Shown piece after piece: positions 13,807-14,818 of a DNA stretch of 14,818 bases. A model generated the notes under the pieces. It did no database searches. It was not told the origin of the DNA and was given only the letters and a program-made list of their open reading frames with translations. Each line of letters opens with the position of its first letter. The stretch's first letter is position 1. The position numbers and the translations under genes were made by a program. The DNA comes from Syntrophomonadaceae bacterium (GTDB taxonomy: Bacteria > Bacillota > Dethiobacteria > DTU022). The stretch spans positions 1 through 14,818 of the forward strand of contig PXBM01000192.1 in assembly GCA_003566935.1 (NCBI GenBank), in the 5' to 3' direction.

Positions 13807-13833
13807 CTATTCTACACTGTTTTAATTAATCCT
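13807..13833 (-). promoter_or_regulatory. Sigma-H-like promoter of the pncA-pncB-ispE unit
   Basis: On the minus strand AGCAGGATTA (AGGATTA at 13833-13827) is followed after 14 bases by GAATAG (13812-13807). This matches the sigma-H pattern AGGAWWW ... GAAT better than the spoVG one in this window. The same -10 could be read as sigma-A TAGAAT, but no -35 is found 17 bases upstream. The transcript would begin near 13800. Confidence 0.5.
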
Positions 13834-13861
13834 GCTTTACGATCCATACTTTAACAATTAG

Positions 13862-13891
13862 AAAAAATAAAACCGGATACAATATCCGGTT
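13862..13891 (-). terminator. Intrinsic terminator of veg
   Basis: Minus-strand AACCGGATA, a three-base loop, then TATCCGGTT (13891-13871), followed by TTATTTTTTC. The stem is perfect over 9 bp, with a strong T-run, 40 bases after the veg stop. It separates veg from the NAD salvage unit. Confidence 0.9.
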
Positions 13892-13930
13892 AATAAGTAA
13901 TACCTTTTCAATAATCAGGCAATAAACCTT

Positions 13931-14197
13931 TTACAAACCTACTGTCCGGCGCAATTCGCCTTCATCAAAGCTTAGTTCTACAGTTTCAGTTAAAACATCA
14001 GCATAGCTGAAGGACAGTCTTTGAAAGTAGTTATTTTCTTTGACTTTGACAATAAATATTGAAGGGTAGGTGCTTTCCAAAACTCCTTCTTTTTCGTAAG
14101 TCTTGCGCCGACCACGGTTAGCCCGCAATTTTATTTTTTCACCCAAATGAGATTCAAGCTTATTGCGGATTTCAAATAGGACATCTTTGGCCACCAT
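13931..14197 (-). CDS. veg: Veg family protein
   Basis: An 88-residue protein of the Veg family, very strongly expressed in vegetative Bacillus and linked to biofilm matrix control; the biochemical role is poorly known. It reads LESHLGEKIKLRANRGRRKTYEKEGVLESTYPSIFIV, the conserved core, with a basic GRRK stretch and a short beta-rich end. The ATG at 14197 has AAAGGTGG just upstream. It stands as a single-gene unit with a strong promoter and terminator, as in Bacillus, and lies upstream of ispE in the conserved order. Confidence 0.93.
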   Translation of the reverse strand: MVAKDVLFEIRNKLESHLGEKIKLRANRGRRKTYEKEGVLESTYPSIFIVKVKENNYFQRLSFSYADVLTETVELSFDEGELRRTVGL

Positions 14198-14228
14198 TCA
14201 AAACCACCTTTTAAGTTTTCTTCAATAC

Positions 14229-14257
14229 ATATTACCACAATATAGGCAAATAGTCAA
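14229..14257 (-). promoter_or_regulatory. Strong sigma-A promoter of veg
   Basis: Minus-strand TTGACT (14257-14252) and TAATAT (14234-14229) with a 17-base spacer. The leader to the ATG is about 25-30 bases. The veg promoter is a classic strong sigma-A promoter in Bacillus, and this one is close to consensus. Confidence 0.8.
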
Positions 14258-14295
14258 GAAAACCTGTGATTTGGGGCTTAAATGGAGCCTCACAG
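14258..14295 (-). terminator. Probable terminator of the ykuK-like gene
   Basis: Minus-strand CTGTGA (14295-14290) pairs with TCACAG (14269-14264), enclosing a second short stem GGCT / AGCC, and GTTTTCTT follows. The stem is interrupted and the T-run short, so efficiency may be low. It lies directly before the veg promoter. Confidence 0.5.
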
Positions 14296-14345
14296 CTAAA
14301 ATTCGAGATTTTCTGCCGATATTTGTTCCTTTAATGGTTTGACTG

Positions 14346-14818
14346 CTACTTGGTAAAACGATCTGCAACAGTAGTGGCTCCAAAAGAGTCAGGTTTAATA
14401 AAAGCCTGATAGCCGCTTCCAATAACCATTCCGACAACCTCTTTTATTATATCCCTGGTTTCCCCCTTTTCCCCAACGTCAAGATGGATTTCAACATTTA
14501 ACTTGCGTTCGCCATTCTCTGCAAGTTGCTCAGTCAAACGTGTTGCCACCTCAAGGCTAAGAAATGTTTCATAGTAAATACGCTGACGCAGGCTTTCCAT
14601 GTAGGGCTTTTTTTGCTTATGATAATAAAAACGTCCACCTTTTCCAATCCGATGGACTACTACAGCTGTAACAAAAATAACAGATTCATTGAGAATAGAA
14701 TGGGAATCAGTGCCAATAATCAGCTTATATGATTCATCCGGGTATTCGTTGGTATACTTTCCCAGGTCTTCAAACATTTCATCAAATGAAACCTGGCCTC
14801 TTGACGGACTTGTGAAAA
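14346..14818 (-). CDS. ykuK: YkuK-family ribonuclease H-like protein (DUF458), cut by window edge
   Basis: Most of a DUF458/YkuK family protein, predicted to have a ribonuclease H-like fold; its cellular role is not established. The frame is open past an internal ATG at 14777 to the window edge, and the residues there (FTSPSRGQVSFDEM) match the usual beginning of the family, so the true start lies just outside the window and the protein is about 157 residues or slightly more. Conserved parts seen: LIIGTDSHS with the acidic residue of the fold, VVVHRIGKGGRFYYH, and IHLDVGEKGETRDIIKEVVGM. It is encoded upstream of veg on the same strand, but separated from it by a probable terminator and a promoter. 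Confidence 0.85.
   Translation of the reverse strand, partial: FTSPSRGQVSFDEMFEDLGKYTNEYPDESYKLIIGTDSHSILNESVIFVTAVVVHRIGKGGRFYYHKQKKPYMESLRQRIYYETFLSLEVATRLTEQLAENGERKLNVEIHLDVGEKGETRDIIKEVVGMVIGSGYQAFIKPDSFGATTVADRFTK

Noticed and set aside
1..14818. Search for CRISPR arrays, tRNA or rRNA genes, transposase genes and integrases
   Set aside because: No regularly spaced direct repeats, no tRNA-like cloverleaf with CCA-like ends, and no transposase or integrase motifs were seen by eye.

Overview
The window looks like a chromosomal segment of an anaerobic, spore-forming Gram-positive bacterium of the Clostridia type. The reasons are the gene order ykuK / veg ... ispE ... spoVG-glmU-prs-ctc(rplY)-pth ... 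mfd, which is the Bacillus/Clostridium sporulation-era housekeeping cluster, strong GGAGG ribosome binding sites, compact sigma-A promoters with 17-base spacers, and sigma-H-like promoters of the AGGA-N-GAA type. A genus cannot be assigned from the sequence alone.

Right-hand and middle part (6411-14818, all on the minus strand, read right to left): a YkuK-family gene cut by the window edge; veg with its own sigma-A promoter and a strong terminator; a two-gene NAD salvage unit (nicotinamidase, then a short-type nicotinate phosphoribosyltransferase) behind a sigma-H-like promoter; ispE; a MobA-like nucleotidyltransferase; a 250-base regulatory region with tandem sigma-A and sigma-H-like promoters and TTTGCAA boxes; spoVG; a short GlmU lacking most of its acetyltransferase domain; prs; the L25/CTC ribosomal protein; and peptidyl-tRNA hydrolase. 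mfd, which in Bacillus lies just beyond pth, is here 5.8 kb away (556 to 1, cut by the left edge), still on the minus strand and with its own sigma-A promoter.

Left part (about 666-6394, plus strand): an accessory island sits between pth and mfd in the opposite orientation. It has a near-consensus sigma-54 promoter; a FocA-type formate/nitrite channel with an added N-terminal cysteine domain; an 85-residue protein that is a free-standing copy of the same cysteine domain; an ErcA-like iron-alcohol-dehydrogenase homologue that has lost two of four metal ligands; a soluble PAS histidine kinase of NtrB type; and a sigma-54-activating response regulator of NtrC type. The simplest reading is a self-contained sensory circuit: the ErcA-like protein and soluble kinase sense a metabolic or redox state, the NtrC-type regulator is phosphorylated, and it activates the sigma-54 promoter of the channel and its cysteine-domain partner. 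The repeated cysteine domain and the channel fusion are the most novel things seen here.
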